64,000 nt of DNA, taken from positions 262,914 through 326,913 of the forward strand of contig CAVWCL010000007.1 of assembly GCA_963753485.1 (NCBI GenBank). The letters are read 5' to 3'. Below are positions 16,953 to 25,283 of this stretch, one piece after another (within the stretch, counting starts at the first letter, position 1; every line of letters starts with the position of its first letter). This DNA is from CAWDLX01 sp963753485 (GTDB taxonomy: Bacteria > Actinomycetota > Actinomycetes > Mycobacteriales > Micromonosporaceae). The translations under genes were made by a program, and so were the position numbers. The notes below the pieces were generated by a model. It saw only the letters and a program-made list of their open reading frames with translations. It was not told where the DNA came from and did no database searches.

Positions 16953-17381
16953 GTGCACACGGAACGCGTCAGCCCACTGATCATCGTCGGCGCGGCGATC
17001 GTCGTCGACGGACGCGTGCTGGGCTGTGAGCGGGCCGAGCCGCCCGAGGTCGCCGGCCGCTGGGAGTTCCCCGGTGGCAAGGTCGAGCCGGGCGAGACTG
17101 ACGAGGCCGCCCTGGTCCGGGAGTGCCAGGAGGAGCTGGGCGTCGGCATCACCCTGGGTGACCGGATCGGAGCCGACATCCCGCTCGCGCACGGCCGCGC
17201 GGTGCTGCGGGTCTGGTTGGCGGAGCTGGTCGACGGCGAGCCGCAGCCGCAGCCGCTCGAGCACTCGGCGTTGCGCTGGCTGGCGCCCGACGAACTCGAC
17301 TCGGTGCCGTGGCTGCCGGCCGATGCCCCGATCGTGGCCGACCTCGCCGACCTCCTGCGCGGCCGGTCACCGGCGGGGTGA
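16953..17381 (+). CDS. mutT: NUDIX hydrolase, MutT-like (8-oxo-dGTP diphosphatase)
   Basis: 142 residues carrying a complete Nudix box: GGKVEPGETDEAALVRECQE followed by ELG, matching G-x5-E-x7-R-E-x2-E-E-x-G. The preceding WEFPGGK and the later LRWLAPDELDSVPWLPAD fit MutT proper, which cleanses the nucleotide pool of 8-oxo-dGTP. GTG start at 16953. The upstream 180-bp gap carries possible promoter elements (TTGTGA at about 16855 and CATATC about 17 bp later). Substrate is inferred from family; other nucleotide diphosphates are possible. Confidence 0.9.
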   Translation: MHTERVSPLIIVGAAIVVDGRVLGCERAEPPEVAGRWEFPGGKVEPGETDEAALVRECQEELGVGITLGDRIGADIPLAHGRAVLRVWLAELVDGEPQPQPLEHSALRWLAPDELDSVPWLPADAPIVADLADLLRGRSPAG

Positions 17382-17395
17382 CCACCGAAGCGATC

Positions 17396-17414
17396 GGGCC
17401 GGCGTCACCGGCCC
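17396..17414 (+). terminator. Hairpin downstream of mutT
   Basis: Arms GGGCCGG and CCGGCCC flank a 5-nt loop 15 bp after the mutT stop. AGCGATCGGGCC is repeated around it (17389 and 17414 regions). It is a plausible factor-assisted terminator; there is no T-tract. Confidence 0.5.
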
Positions 17415-17471
17415 AGCGATCGGGCCAGCCTCACGGTCCCACCCGCCCGGCGGGATCCGGGCCGCCCACGG

Positions 17472-18740
17472 CTAGTACGACCTGGTCAGCATCGTCATTC
17501 CCCATTCGCCCAAGCCCGCGTCGATGGCGACGAACCAGAGTTCAGCACCATTGTCACCGCCGGTGACGGTGCCGAGCGCCATCACCCGGCTGCCGAACGC
17601 GTAGTACAGCGGCCCGCCGCTGTCGCCGGGGCGTCCGGCCAGGCCGCCGCTGGTCCGGGTGGCCCGCAGCAGCGGACCCCAACACTTCCACCGGCCGTTC
17701 GGTTCCACGTCGCACTTGTAGTCCTCGGCGACGTCCACGACCAGACCGCAGATGTTGCCGCTGTACGCGCCCGACTGGCAGATGCTCTCGTTGACGTACG
17801 GGTGCGACCAGCCGGCAACCCCTTTGATCGCCTGGGCCGCGCCGATCGGGCCACCGACATAGATTTCCCCGGCGGACGACGTCGGCATGATGAGCTCGAT
17901 GTCGCGGTCGTGATCGCGCACGGTCACCCGGCCGATCGACTCACCGGTCGGATCCCGGAACAGGTCGCCCAGCTCCCCGCAGTGGCTCGCGGTGATCAGG
18001 TATCCGTGGCCGGTTGGACTCTTCATGCCCCAGCCGGACGTGCAGGCCCGGCCGTTGTACTGCGATCCGGACTGGCGGTTCACCACGACCGCCCCACCGG
18101 CCCACGGCGGGAAGTCGTTCTCCCGGCTGAAGCTGGAGATGCGCGGCTGCACCGCGACCGTCGTGGCCACCGAGGTGCCGGCCTGCTGTGCGGTCCGCGC
18201 CGCGGCGGCGACCTGCGCCGGATCAGGTCCGGCCCCGGCGGCAACAGCCGCCGGGGGGTCGACGCCCAGGCGCAGCCCGCTGCCGTCGGCGAGCACGGTG
18301 ACCGTGTGCACGCCGTTGCCGCGGCCCGCCTCGATCTCCTTGATCAGCGCCGACGCTGCCGTGGTCAGGTCGGCCCGGGCGTACCGGGCACTCACCACCC
18401 GGACGCCGACGGCGCCCCGGGCTGCGGTGAGGGCCGCATCGGCGGCCGCCGGCGGCTGCCCCTGCCACCGCAGGACGACGCCGGCGCCGTCGAGCTCGAT
18501 GCCGGTGAACCCGGTCAGCCCGGAGACCGCCGCGCGCAGCCCGTCGGCTGCGGTGACCGCCGCGGTCTGGGTACGCATCGCGGTGGCGTCGGCGTCGCCG
18601 AGGCCAACCGTGACCGCGGGACCACCGGCGGCGCGGGTCTGGTCGTCCCCGGGTCCACCACCGGTCGGGTCGGCGGCGGCGGTGCCGGGCAGAGCCAGCC
18701 CGGTCGCGATCAGCAGCCCTACCACTGCCATCCTGCGCAT
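17472..18740 (-). CDS. Secreted trypsin-like serine protease (S1 family)
   Basis: 422 residues. The N terminus is a signal peptide (MRRMAVVGLLIATGLALPG, cleavage probably at TAAADP). An Ala-rich propeptide-like region of about 170 residues follows, then the protease domain with the triad: His in YLITASHCGELGD (about residue 252), Asp in DHDRDIELIMPT (about 277) and Ser in RPGDSGGPLYYA (about 373). Cysteine pairs fit streptogrisin-like enzymes. It is exported and presumably self-processed. ATG 18740 is chosen for its GGAGGGGG upstream; a 23-codon in-frame extension lacks signal-peptide character. Substrate unknown. Confidence 0.88.
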   Translation of the reverse strand: MRRMAVVGLLIATGLALPGTAAADPTGGGPGDDQTRAAGGPAVTVGLGDADATAMRTQTAAVTAADGLRAAVSGLTGFTGIELDGAGVVLRWQGQPPAAADAALTAARGAVGVRVVSARYARADLTTAASALIKEIEAGRGNGVHTVTVLADGSGLRLGVDPPAAVAAGAGPDPAQVAAAARTAQQAGTSVATTVAVQPRISSFSRENDFPPWAGGAVVVNRQSGSQYNGRACTSGWGMKSPTGHGYLITASHCGELGDLFRDPTGESIGRVTVRDHDRDIELIMPTSSAGEIYVGGPIGAAQAIKGVAGWSHPYVNESICQSGAYSGNICGLVVDVAEDYKCDVEPNGRWKCWGPLLRATRTSGGLAGRPGDSGGPLYYAFGSRVMALGTVTGGDNGAELWFVAIDAGLGEWGMTMLTRSY

Positions 18741-18833
18741 GATGACCGCCCCCTCCGACTCGTCACCACCTGCGCACCGACCGTAATTGATCGCGCGCAA
18801 TATCGCCACGGATCGTTCGGTTCAGCGGCGGCG

Positions 18834-19850
18834 CTACTCGGAGGTCGGGTGCTGGTACGTGATGTCAGTGCTGGGTAGCGGGAACTCCACCTCGTCGCCG
18901 AAGGGTGAGGCGGCACCGGCCCGATCGAAGGTCACCTCGGTGAGCTGCATCCGGCCGGTCGGACCCACCTCAGCCTCGACCGCGGGCCGCTGCGGGGAGT
19001 GCCAGACGACGCCGTCGGGCACGAAGCTCGCGGCGCTCGGCGAGTGCCGGCGGCCAGCGCCGTGGGGGGCGGCCGGCTCGGCTGCCGGTGTCCCCAGCTG
19101 ATCCCGGCGGAAGATCTTGCGGCCGAGCCAGACCAGCGGGTCGTAGCGGTTGTCGACGACCCGCTCCTTCATCGGGATGATCGCGTTGTCGGTGATCTTG
19201 ATGTGCTCCGGGCAGACCTCGGTGCAGCACTTGGTGATGTTGCAGTAGCCCAGACCCTGCTCCTCCTGGGCGAAGTCCTTGCGGTCGCGGCGGGCATCGA
19301 GCGGATGCATGTCCAACTCGGCCGCCCGGATGAACAGCCGGGGCCCGGAGAAGGCGGACGCGTTCTCCTCGTGGTCGCGCACCACGTGACACGTGTTCTG
19401 GCAGAGGAAGCACTCGATGCACTTGCGGAACTCCTGCGAGCGCTCGATGTCGACCTGCTTCATCCGGTACTGCCCGGGGGCCACCCCGGCCGGCGGGGCG
19501 AACGCCGGCATCTGCAGCGCCTTGCGGTAGTTGAACGAGACGTCGGTCACCAGATCTCGGATCACCGGGAATGTCCGAAGCGGAGTGACGGTGACCGTCT
19601 CCTCGGCTTCGAAGATCGACATGCGGGTCATGCAGCCCAGTCGCGGCTTGCCGTTGATCTCCATCGAGCAGGAGCCGCACTTGCCGGCCTTGCAGTTCCA
19701 CCGGACCGCGAGGTCGGGCGCCTGGCTCGCCTGCAGGCGGTGGATGACGTCGAGCACGACCTCACCGTCGTTGACCTCGACCGTGTAGTCGGTCAGCGTG
19801 CCACCGGACCGGTCGCCGCGCCACACCTTGAACCTGCGCAGGACTCCCAT
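18834..19850 (-). CDS. sdhB: Succinate dehydrogenase iron-sulfur subunit with long C-terminal extension
   Basis: Passes electrons from SdhA to the membrane quinone site. The N-terminal ferredoxin domain binds [2Fe-2S] through CKAGKCGSC and the later Cys in GCMTR; the C-terminal domain has CIECFLCQNTC and CCTEVCPE for the [4Fe-4S] and [3Fe-4S] clusters. The core ends near residue 250 (LVWLGRKIFRR), the usual family length, but the frame continues about 85 residues with a Pro/Ala linker and a Thr/Glu-rich end (TDITYQHPTSE). ATG 19850 overlaps the sdhA stop as TGATG. It is the last gene of sdhCAB. Confidence 0.95.
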   Translation of the reverse strand: MGVLRRFKVWRGDRSGGTLTDYTVEVNDGEVVLDVIHRLQASQAPDLAVRWNCKAGKCGSCSMEINGKPRLGCMTRMSIFEAEETVTVTPLRTFPVIRDLVTDVSFNYRKALQMPAFAPPAGVAPGQYRMKQVDIERSQEFRKCIECFLCQNTCHVVRDHEENASAFSGPRLFIRAAELDMHPLDARRDRKDFAQEEQGLGYCNITKCCTEVCPEHIKITDNAIIPMKERVVDNRYDPLVWLGRKIFRRDQLGTPAAEPAAPHGAGRRHSPSAASFVPDGVVWHSPQRPAVEAEVGPTGRMQLTEVTFDRAGAASPFGDEVEFPLPSTDITYQHPTSE

Positions 19851-21763
19851 CAGTGATCCGCCTTCCCGGTGGTGACGGGCGCCAGGTCCGCCAGCTCCTC
19901 CTCGGTGAGGTACTTGGACATCTCGCCCCGGTCGAACAGCTCCAGCAGGTCGGCTCGCATGGGCATCAGCGCCTGGCGGCTGACCGCGACCTCGCCGCCG
20001 ACCAGCGAGCAGACGAGATTCACCTTGCGCCAGGTCGGGTCCATCTCCGGGAAGTCCTCCCGAGTGTGGCCGCCGCGCGACTCCTCCCGCTCCAGGGCCG
20101 CCTTCGCCGTGCACTCGGAAACGATCAGCATGTTGCGCAGGTCGAGCGCGAGGTGCCAGCCGGGGTTGTAGCGCCGCCCACCGGTCGCGCTCACGGCCGC
20201 GATCCGCGGCCGCAGGTCGGCCAGGCGTTTGAGCGACTCTTCGAGCTCGTGCCGGCGGCGGATGATGCCGACCAGGTCCTGCATGACCTGCTGCAGGTCG
20301 TGCCAGACGGTATACGGGTTCTCGCCGTCGCCGCGCTCCAGCGGCGCGAGGGCGGCCGCCTGCGCGGCCGAGACCGCGCTCTTTCCTACCACCGGGCGGT
20401 CGCCACCGAGTTCGTCGACGTAGCGGGCCGCGAACTCGCCGGCCCGCTTGCCGAAGACCAGCAGGTCGGAGAGGGAGTTGCCGCCCAGCCGGTTCGAGCC
20501 GTGCATGCCGCCGGAGACCTCGCCGGCCGCGTAGAGCCCGGCCACTGCCGGCGTCGCCGCCGTGTCGGCGTCCACCTCGACGCCGCCCATCACGTAGTGG
20601 CAGGTCGGCCCGATCTCCATCGGTTGGGCGGTGATGTCCACATCGGCCAGTTCCTTGAACTGGTGGTACATCGAGGGTAGGCGCTTGAGGATGAACTCGG
20701 CCGAGCGCCTCGACGCGATGTCGAGGTAGACGCCGCCCGCGGGCGTGCCCCGCCCCTGCTTGACCTCGTTGTTGATCGCCCGGGCGACCTCGTCGCGGGG
20801 GAGCAGCTCGGGTGGGCGCTTGTTGTGGTCGGGATCGGTGTACCAGCGGTCCGCCTCGGCCTCGGTCTCGGCGTACTGCTTGCGGAAGACGTCCGGGACG
20901 TAGTCGAACATGAACCGCTTGCCTTCGGAGTTCTTCAGCACACCGCCGTCGCCCCGGACCGACTCGGTGACCAGGATGCCCCGTACCGAGGGCGGCCAGA
21001 CCATGCCGGTCGGGTGGAACTGGAGGAACTCCATGTTGATCAGCGTGGTGCCGGCCCGGAGGGCGAGGGCGTGACCGTCCCCTGTGTACTCCCACGAGTT
21101 CGAGGTCACCCTGTACGACTTGCCGATCCCGCCGGTGGCCAGGATCACCGCCGGTGTCTCGAAGAGGACGAACCGACCCGACTCGCGGTGGTAGCCGAAC
21201 GCCCCGGCGATCCGGGCGCCGTCGAGCAGGAGCTCGGTGATGGTGCACTCGGCGAAGACCTTGATGCGGGCCTCGAAGTCGCCGGCGGTACGCCGATCCT
21301 CCTGCTGCAGCGAGACGATCTTCTGCTGGAGGGTACGGATGAGCTCCAGGCCGGTGCGGTCGCCGACGTGGGCCAGGCGCGGGTACTCATGACCGCCGAA
21401 GTTGCGCTGCGAGATGCGCCCGTCGGGAGTGCGGTCGAACAGGGCGCCGTAGGTCTCCAGCTCCCAGACCCGCTCGGGCGCTTCCTTCGCGTGCAGTTCG
21501 GCCATCCGGTAGTTGTTGAGGAACTTGCCGCCGCGCATGGTGTCCCGGAAATGGACCATCCAGTTGTCGTTGGCGTTCATGTTGCCCATCGCCGCGGCCG
21601 CCCCGCCCTCGGCCATCACGGTGTGCGCCTTGCCGAACAGCGACTTGGAGATGACCGCCACCCGTTTGCCGGCCAGTCGCGCCTCGATCGCGGCGCGCAG
21701 TCCGGCGCCGCCGGCACCGATCACCACGACGTCGTAGCGGTGTCGTTCGATGTTCTCAGTCAT
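19850..21763 (-). CDS. sdhA: Succinate dehydrogenase flavoprotein subunit (Sdh1 type)
   Basis: 637 residues. Oxidises succinate to fumarate with covalently bound FAD. Dinucleotide-binding VVVIGAGGAGLRAAIEA opens the chain, the FAD-attachment histidine lies in the FGKAHTVMAEGG segment, substrate-binding residues in FLQFHPTGM, and the flavoprotein signature GLYAAGEVSGGMHGSNRLGG follows at about residue 400. Length and gene order (C-A-B, no SdhD) match the mycobacterial Sdh1 type (Rv0247c-Rv0249c) rather than the four-subunit type. ATG 21763, 11 bp after the sdhC stop. Cytoplasmic face of the membrane. Confidence 0.96.
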   Translation of the reverse strand: MTENIERHRYDVVVIGAGGAGLRAAIEARLAGKRVAVISKSLFGKAHTVMAEGGAAAAMGNMNANDNWMVHFRDTMRGGKFLNNYRMAELHAKEAPERVWELETYGALFDRTPDGRISQRNFGGHEYPRLAHVGDRTGLELIRTLQQKIVSLQQEDRRTAGDFEARIKVFAECTITELLLDGARIAGAFGYHRESGRFVLFETPAVILATGGIGKSYRVTSNSWEYTGDGHALALRAGTTLINMEFLQFHPTGMVWPPSVRGILVTESVRGDGGVLKNSEGKRFMFDYVPDVFRKQYAETEAEADRWYTDPDHNKRPPELLPRDEVARAINNEVKQGRGTPAGGVYLDIASRRSAEFILKRLPSMYHQFKELADVDITAQPMEIGPTCHYVMGGVEVDADTAATPAVAGLYAAGEVSGGMHGSNRLGGNSLSDLLVFGKRAGEFAARYVDELGGDRPVVGKSAVSAAQAAALAPLERGDGENPYTVWHDLQQVMQDLVGIIRRRHELEESLKRLADLRPRIAAVSATGGRRYNPGWHLALDLRNMLIVSECTAKAALEREESRGGHTREDFPEMDPTWRKVNLVCSLVGGEVAVSRQALMPMRADLLELFDRGEMSKYLTEEELADLAPVTTGKADH

Positions 21764-21774
21764 CCGTCGGGTCC

Positions 21775-22575
21775 TCAGTTGACGAAGCGCAGGTCGGAGA
21801 TCCAGTGGGCCGAGACCGCCAGCACGTAGAGGTCGGCCAGGGCGAGCGTGCCCAGGGTCACCCAGGCGAGTTGCATGTGCCGGGTGTTGAGCCGGGAAAC
21901 CAGGGTCCAGGCCCGGTAGCGCACCGGGTGCTCGGAGAAGGTGCGCAACCGGCCGCCCATGATGTGCCGGCAGGAGTGGCACGAGGCCGTGTACGCCCAG
22001 AGCAGGACGACATTGCCGATCAGGATCAGGTTGCCCAGGCCGAACCCGAAGCCCTCGGTCCCCCGAAACGCCCGGATCGCATCCCAGGTGTTGACGAGCG
22101 AGATGAGCACGGCGGCGTAGAACGTGTACCGGTGCAGGTTCTGCAGGATCAGTGGGAACCGGGTCTCGCCCGAGTAACGCCGGTGGGCGTCGGGCACCGC
22201 GCACGCCGGCGGCGAGAGCCAGAACGAGCGGTAGTAGGCCCGCCGGTAGTAGTAGCAGGTGAGCCGGAACAGCAACAGGAACGGCAGGCTCACCAGCGCG
22301 TACGGGACCAGCGGCCAGTCCGGCACGAAGCGGCCGAACTCCGCCGAGGCCGGTACGCAGCCGTTGTTCACACAGGGGGAGTAGAACGGCGTGAGGTAGT
22401 GGAAGCCGGGTCCCTCGGCGAAGTACCAGCGCTGCATGAGCACGTGGGCGAACCCGTAGATCAGCCAGGCCGACAGGCCGGCCACCGTCAGTACCGGGCT
22501 GAGCCACCACCGGTCGGTGCGCAGCGTTCTCGCCGAGATCGCGGCCCGGGCCGGCCTCGTTGCCGTGGTCGTCAT
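21775..22575 (-). CDS. sdhC: Succinate dehydrogenase membrane anchor (Sdh1-type SdhC)
   Basis: 266 residues with about five transmembrane helices (e.g. WLSPVLTVAGLSAWLIYGFA, VPYALVSLPFLLLFRL, LILIGNVVLLWAYTA, LGTLALADLYVLAVSA). A periplasmic loop has NNGCVPAS, and the fourth-helix end reads SCHSCRHIMGG, a Cys/His cluster at the place where the mycobacterial Sdh1 anchor is reported to hold a Rieske-type cluster. It anchors SdhAB and reduces quinone. ATG 22575 is chosen as the first start before a plausible N-terminal cytoplasmic segment; the frame is open 68 codons further up but reads through the putative promoter. The 239-bp upstream gap holds no gene. Confidence 0.9.
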   Translation of the reverse strand: MTTTATRPARAAISARTLRTDRWWLSPVLTVAGLSAWLIYGFAHVLMQRWYFAEGPGFHYLTPFYSPCVNNGCVPASAEFGRFVPDWPLVPYALVSLPFLLLFRLTCYYYRRAYYRSFWLSPPACAVPDAHRRYSGETRFPLILQNLHRYTFYAAVLISLVNTWDAIRAFRGTEGFGFGLGNLILIGNVVLLWAYTASCHSCRHIMGGRLRTFSEHPVRYRAWTLVSRLNTRHMQLAWVTLGTLALADLYVLAVSAHWISDLRFVN

Positions 22576-22814
22576 CGTCTCGATCGCTTTCTTGGCCGCA
22601 GAGTCAGGGCGGACAGGTGGTGGGTTGACCGAGCATCCGCGCAGGTCAGAGCGGTGTGCCCGGCGCGCCGGTCGCAGTGTCGGTGCACACGTTACGCCCG
22701 GTTCGGCCGGGTACCCCCAAAGGGGAGTCTCGCGCCCGCGTCGAGCCGGCGGAAGTCCCTCGCGGCCCGCCCGGCCCAAGTGTGGACAACATCACCGCCG
22801 GCGGGCGCCCGGCG

Positions 22815-23813
22815 TCAGACGGGCACCCGGTAGGTGCTCAGGGAGATGGTCAGCGTGCGGTCGGCGGCGACGCTGCGCACCTCGACGATGGCCAGCCGTT
22901 GCGGGATGCCGGCGCTGTCGGCCGCCTGCCGCGAGGTGAACAGGCAGAAGGTGAGCCCGGCCACCACGGTCAGGGAGAGCTCCGGCGTCGGGGCCACGCC
23001 GCGCAGGGCCTGGGCACAGGACTCCGGTGTCGGGTCGGCCGGGACCGCGGTCGCCGCGTCAACGGAGTCGAAGCGCGCCGTCAGCGGGCCGAGGCAGCTG
23101 CTGAAGTAGAAGTCGTGGCCGCTGAAGTTGCCCACCTGAGCCGAGTCCACGTCGACATAGATCGAGGCGCAGCCCACCGTCGGCGGGGCGGTGAGGTCGG
23201 TCGGGCGCAGGTCGGCGACGAAGCCCGGTGTGGGCGAGGGGGTCGCCGCCGGCGGGGTCGTTGTCGGTGCCGCGGCGCTCGCCGGCGGCCGGTTCGCCGC
23301 GGCGTCGTTCTGGCTGGCCGCGGCGGCCGCCCTGCTCTTCGCGTCGCGGGCCACGTCCAGTGCGTAGAGCCCGAACACGGTGGCTGCCCCGGCGAGTAGG
23401 AGAGCGAGCAGGGCGATCATCACCGCGACGCCGCCGGAGCGGCTGCCGGGCGGGCGTGGCGCGCGCGGCCGGCTCTTCAATGCGGCGTTCTTGACCGGCT
23501 TGGGGGCCGGCACCGGTGGGGTGGGCACGGCCCTGACCGGCGCCGGGGGCGACACCGGGGGCGCCGGCGCCGGAGAAATGGGCGTCGGAGAGGTCGGTGC
23601 CGGCGGCGGCGGACCCGCGGCCGGCTCGGGCGCCGGGGAGGTCGGCGCCGGCGAGGTGGGCGCCGGCGAGGTGGGCGCCGGCGAGGTGGGCGCCGGCGAG
23701 GTGGGCGCCGCCGGTGGCCCCGCGGCCGGCGGCGGCGCGGGCGGTGCCGCGTCCGTTGGCGACGACTCTTTGGGCTGCGGCTCTTCGTCTGGCGGGGGCG
23801 TCGCCGCGGTCAT
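22815..23813 (-). CDS. Pro-rich single-pass membrane protein, hypothetical
   Basis: 332 residues. The first ~150 are Pro/Ala/Thr/Ser-rich with a PAPTS repeat array and then a basic stretch (KSRPRAPRPPGSRSGG). One transmembrane helix follows (VAVMIALLALLLAGAATVFG), then a short helical stalk, another Pro/Thr linker and an outer domain with four cysteines (VGCASIYV, SSCLGPL, ESCAQAL, TFCLFTS). The domain is not one I can name. The architecture resembles the 15160-16464 protein without obvious sequence identity. ATG 23813 is chosen; an ORF extension upstream of 19 codons lacks a ribosome site. Confidence 0.72.
   Translation of the reverse strand: MTAATPPPDEEPQPKESSPTDAAPPAPPPAAGPPAAPTSPAPTSPAPTSPAPTSPAPTSPAPEPAAGPPPPAPTSPTPISPAPAPPVSPPAPVRAVPTPPVPAPKPVKNAALKSRPRAPRPPGSRSGGVAVMIALLALLLAGAATVFGLYALDVARDAKSRAAAAASQNDAAANRPPASAAAPTTTPPAATPSPTPGFVADLRPTDLTAPPTVGCASIYVDVDSAQVGNFSGHDFYFSSCLGPLTARFDSVDAATAVPADPTPESCAQALRGVAPTPELSLTVVAGLTFCLFTSRQAADSAGIPQRLAIVEVRSVAADRTLTISLSTYRVPV
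23641..23710. repeat. 15-bp in-frame tandem repeat (PAPTS)
   Basis: Four and two-thirds copies of GTGGGCGCCGGCGAG (first copy with one change), each encoding Pro-Ala-Pro-Thr-Ser on the minus strand in the cytoplasmic Pro-rich part of the 22815-23813 protein. Confidence 0.95.
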
Positions 23814-23894
23814 CGTCACTCCTCGGTCGGATGGTGGGACGACCGTACCGGTTCGGGCCAAGGCGCTCAAGCAGACCGGCCCGTGGCCGGTCGC

Positions 23895-25283
23895 CTACCC
23901 AGCGGCGTTACCGGTGTAGTGCCACGAGGCCAGGCGCAGCGCCGGCACCCGATAGCAGCCCGTGCCCCAGTTCGGCGGCACCGCGCTCAGGTGCCGGCCG
24001 ACGCCGAGCACCGCGCCGGGGCCCAACGCGGCCGGGTAGGCCTGGGTGAACCTCAGGTTCTGTACCGCCGGCCCGATCTGTCCGTCCTCGATCCGCCACA
24101 CCCCGTTGCGGGTCAGGCCGGTCACCACCAGGGCGCGCGGATCCAGCAACCGGGTGTACCAGCTGTCGGTGACGAGCAGGCCCCGCTCGACCTGGGCGAC
24201 CAGCTCGGCCACCGAGGCGTCCGCGGCCGGGCCGTCGACCTCCGCGACCTCGCGCTCCGGCGCCGGCGTACCCGAGGCCTGCAGCACCAGGTTCGCCGGC
24301 GTTGGCCGGTCGGACTCCGGCTCGGCCGCGTGCCCGGTCGACCGGGTGCCGGCCATCGCGGCGGTGCGCCGGTCGTGCGCCACCGCGGCGCACACCCCGG
24401 CCGCGACCAGTGTCAGGCTCTGCCGCGGCGTGCCCTCCAGGTCGAACGGCAGGCTGGAGCCGTCCGGATCGAAAGGGTCGTCCACAAGGGACAGATGGGG
24501 ATCCAGTTGGCCGGCACCGAGCACCACGAAGGACTGCTGGTCGGCGACCGACCGGCCGTTGAACCCGAACGAACCCATGAGGTCGACGATGTCGTAGACG
24601 GCGCCGGATTCGAGGACCACCTCGTAATCGCCGGGCGCCAGCTCGACCGGGTCGACCGCGGCCCGCGCCTTGGCGGCCGCCCGGGCGCCGAGGCGGCCAC
24701 CGTCGATCGCGGACAGGCGTGGACCGGCCGTCCGGGCCACGCCGTCGCACCGGCCGACCCGGGCGATCGCGTCCATCGCCGCCTCGGTCAACTCGGCACT
24801 GGCCCACTGGCCGGTCGAGTTCGCGAAGGTGACCGACCGGTGCAGGGTGCGGCAGTAGCCCGCGGTCTCCAGCCCACCGGCGGCGGCGACGAACGCCGCG
24901 ACCCGGGCCGCTCGGGCCTGCGGGTCGGCCGCCACCGTTTCGGCGTCCGGCGGCTGGGCCGGTGGCACCGGCGCCGGTGCGGCGAGCCCGGGCCAGAGCG
25001 GGTCGGGTGGGCTGAGCCGGGCCGCGGCGACCGTCCGGTCGACCAGCGCGGCGAGACCTTCGCCGGCTACCGTGCTCGACCCGGTCGCGGTCCGGCCGCC
25101 AAGGTGCACGCGCAACCGCACGGTCGTGGTCGACTCGGCGACGTTCTGATGGATGAAGGAGTTCGCGAACCGGGTCAACGCGAGGTCGTTGTGGTCGACC
25201 ACCACCTCGGCCTCCGCGCCGGAATCGATCGCCCGCACCAGTTCCAGCATGCGCGCCGCCACATCCTGCGCCTCGGTGGTCAC
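23895..25283 (-). CDS. tldE: TldE/PmbA-type metalloprotease subunit
   Basis: 462 residues of the TldD/PmbA family without its own metal-binding HExxxH. TldE pairs with TldD to make a heterodimeric protease that trims unfolded peptides. Visible family pieces: ALTRFANSFIHQNVAE near the N terminus, an Ala/Pro-rich middle, GSFGFNGRSVADQQSF at about residue 240, the C-terminal LLVTDSWYTRLLDPR and the final RVPALRLASWHYTG. GTG 25283 overlaps the stop of the repeat-made open frame before it (GTGA), so it is reached through that frame from tldD. The Asp/Pro-rich middle is family-typical for actinobacteria. Confidence 0.92.
   Translation of the reverse strand: MTTEAQDVAARMLELVRAIDSGAEAEVVVDHNDLALTRFANSFIHQNVAESTTTVRLRVHLGGRTATGSSTVAGEGLAALVDRTVAAARLSPPDPLWPGLAAPAPVPPAQPPDAETVAADPQARAARVAAFVAAAGGLETAGYCRTLHRSVTFANSTGQWASAELTEAAMDAIARVGRCDGVARTAGPRLSAIDGGRLGARAAAKARAAVDPVELAPGDYEVVLESGAVYDIVDLMGSFGFNGRSVADQQSFVVLGAGQLDPHLSLVDDPFDPDGSSLPFDLEGTPRQSLTLVAAGVCAAVAHDRRTAAMAGTRSTGHAAEPESDRPTPANLVLQASGTPAPEREVAEVDGPAADASVAELVAQVERGLLVTDSWYTRLLDPRALVVTGLTRNGVWRIEDGQIGPAVQNLRFTQAYPAALGPGAVLGVGRHLSAVPPNWGTGCYRVPALRLASWHYTGNAAG

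Noticed and set aside
18834..21248. A minus-strand frame joining sdhB to ~460 upstream codons
   Set aside because: The upstream part is a shadow of sdhA; sdhB starts at ATG 19850 in TGATG, so there is no fusion.
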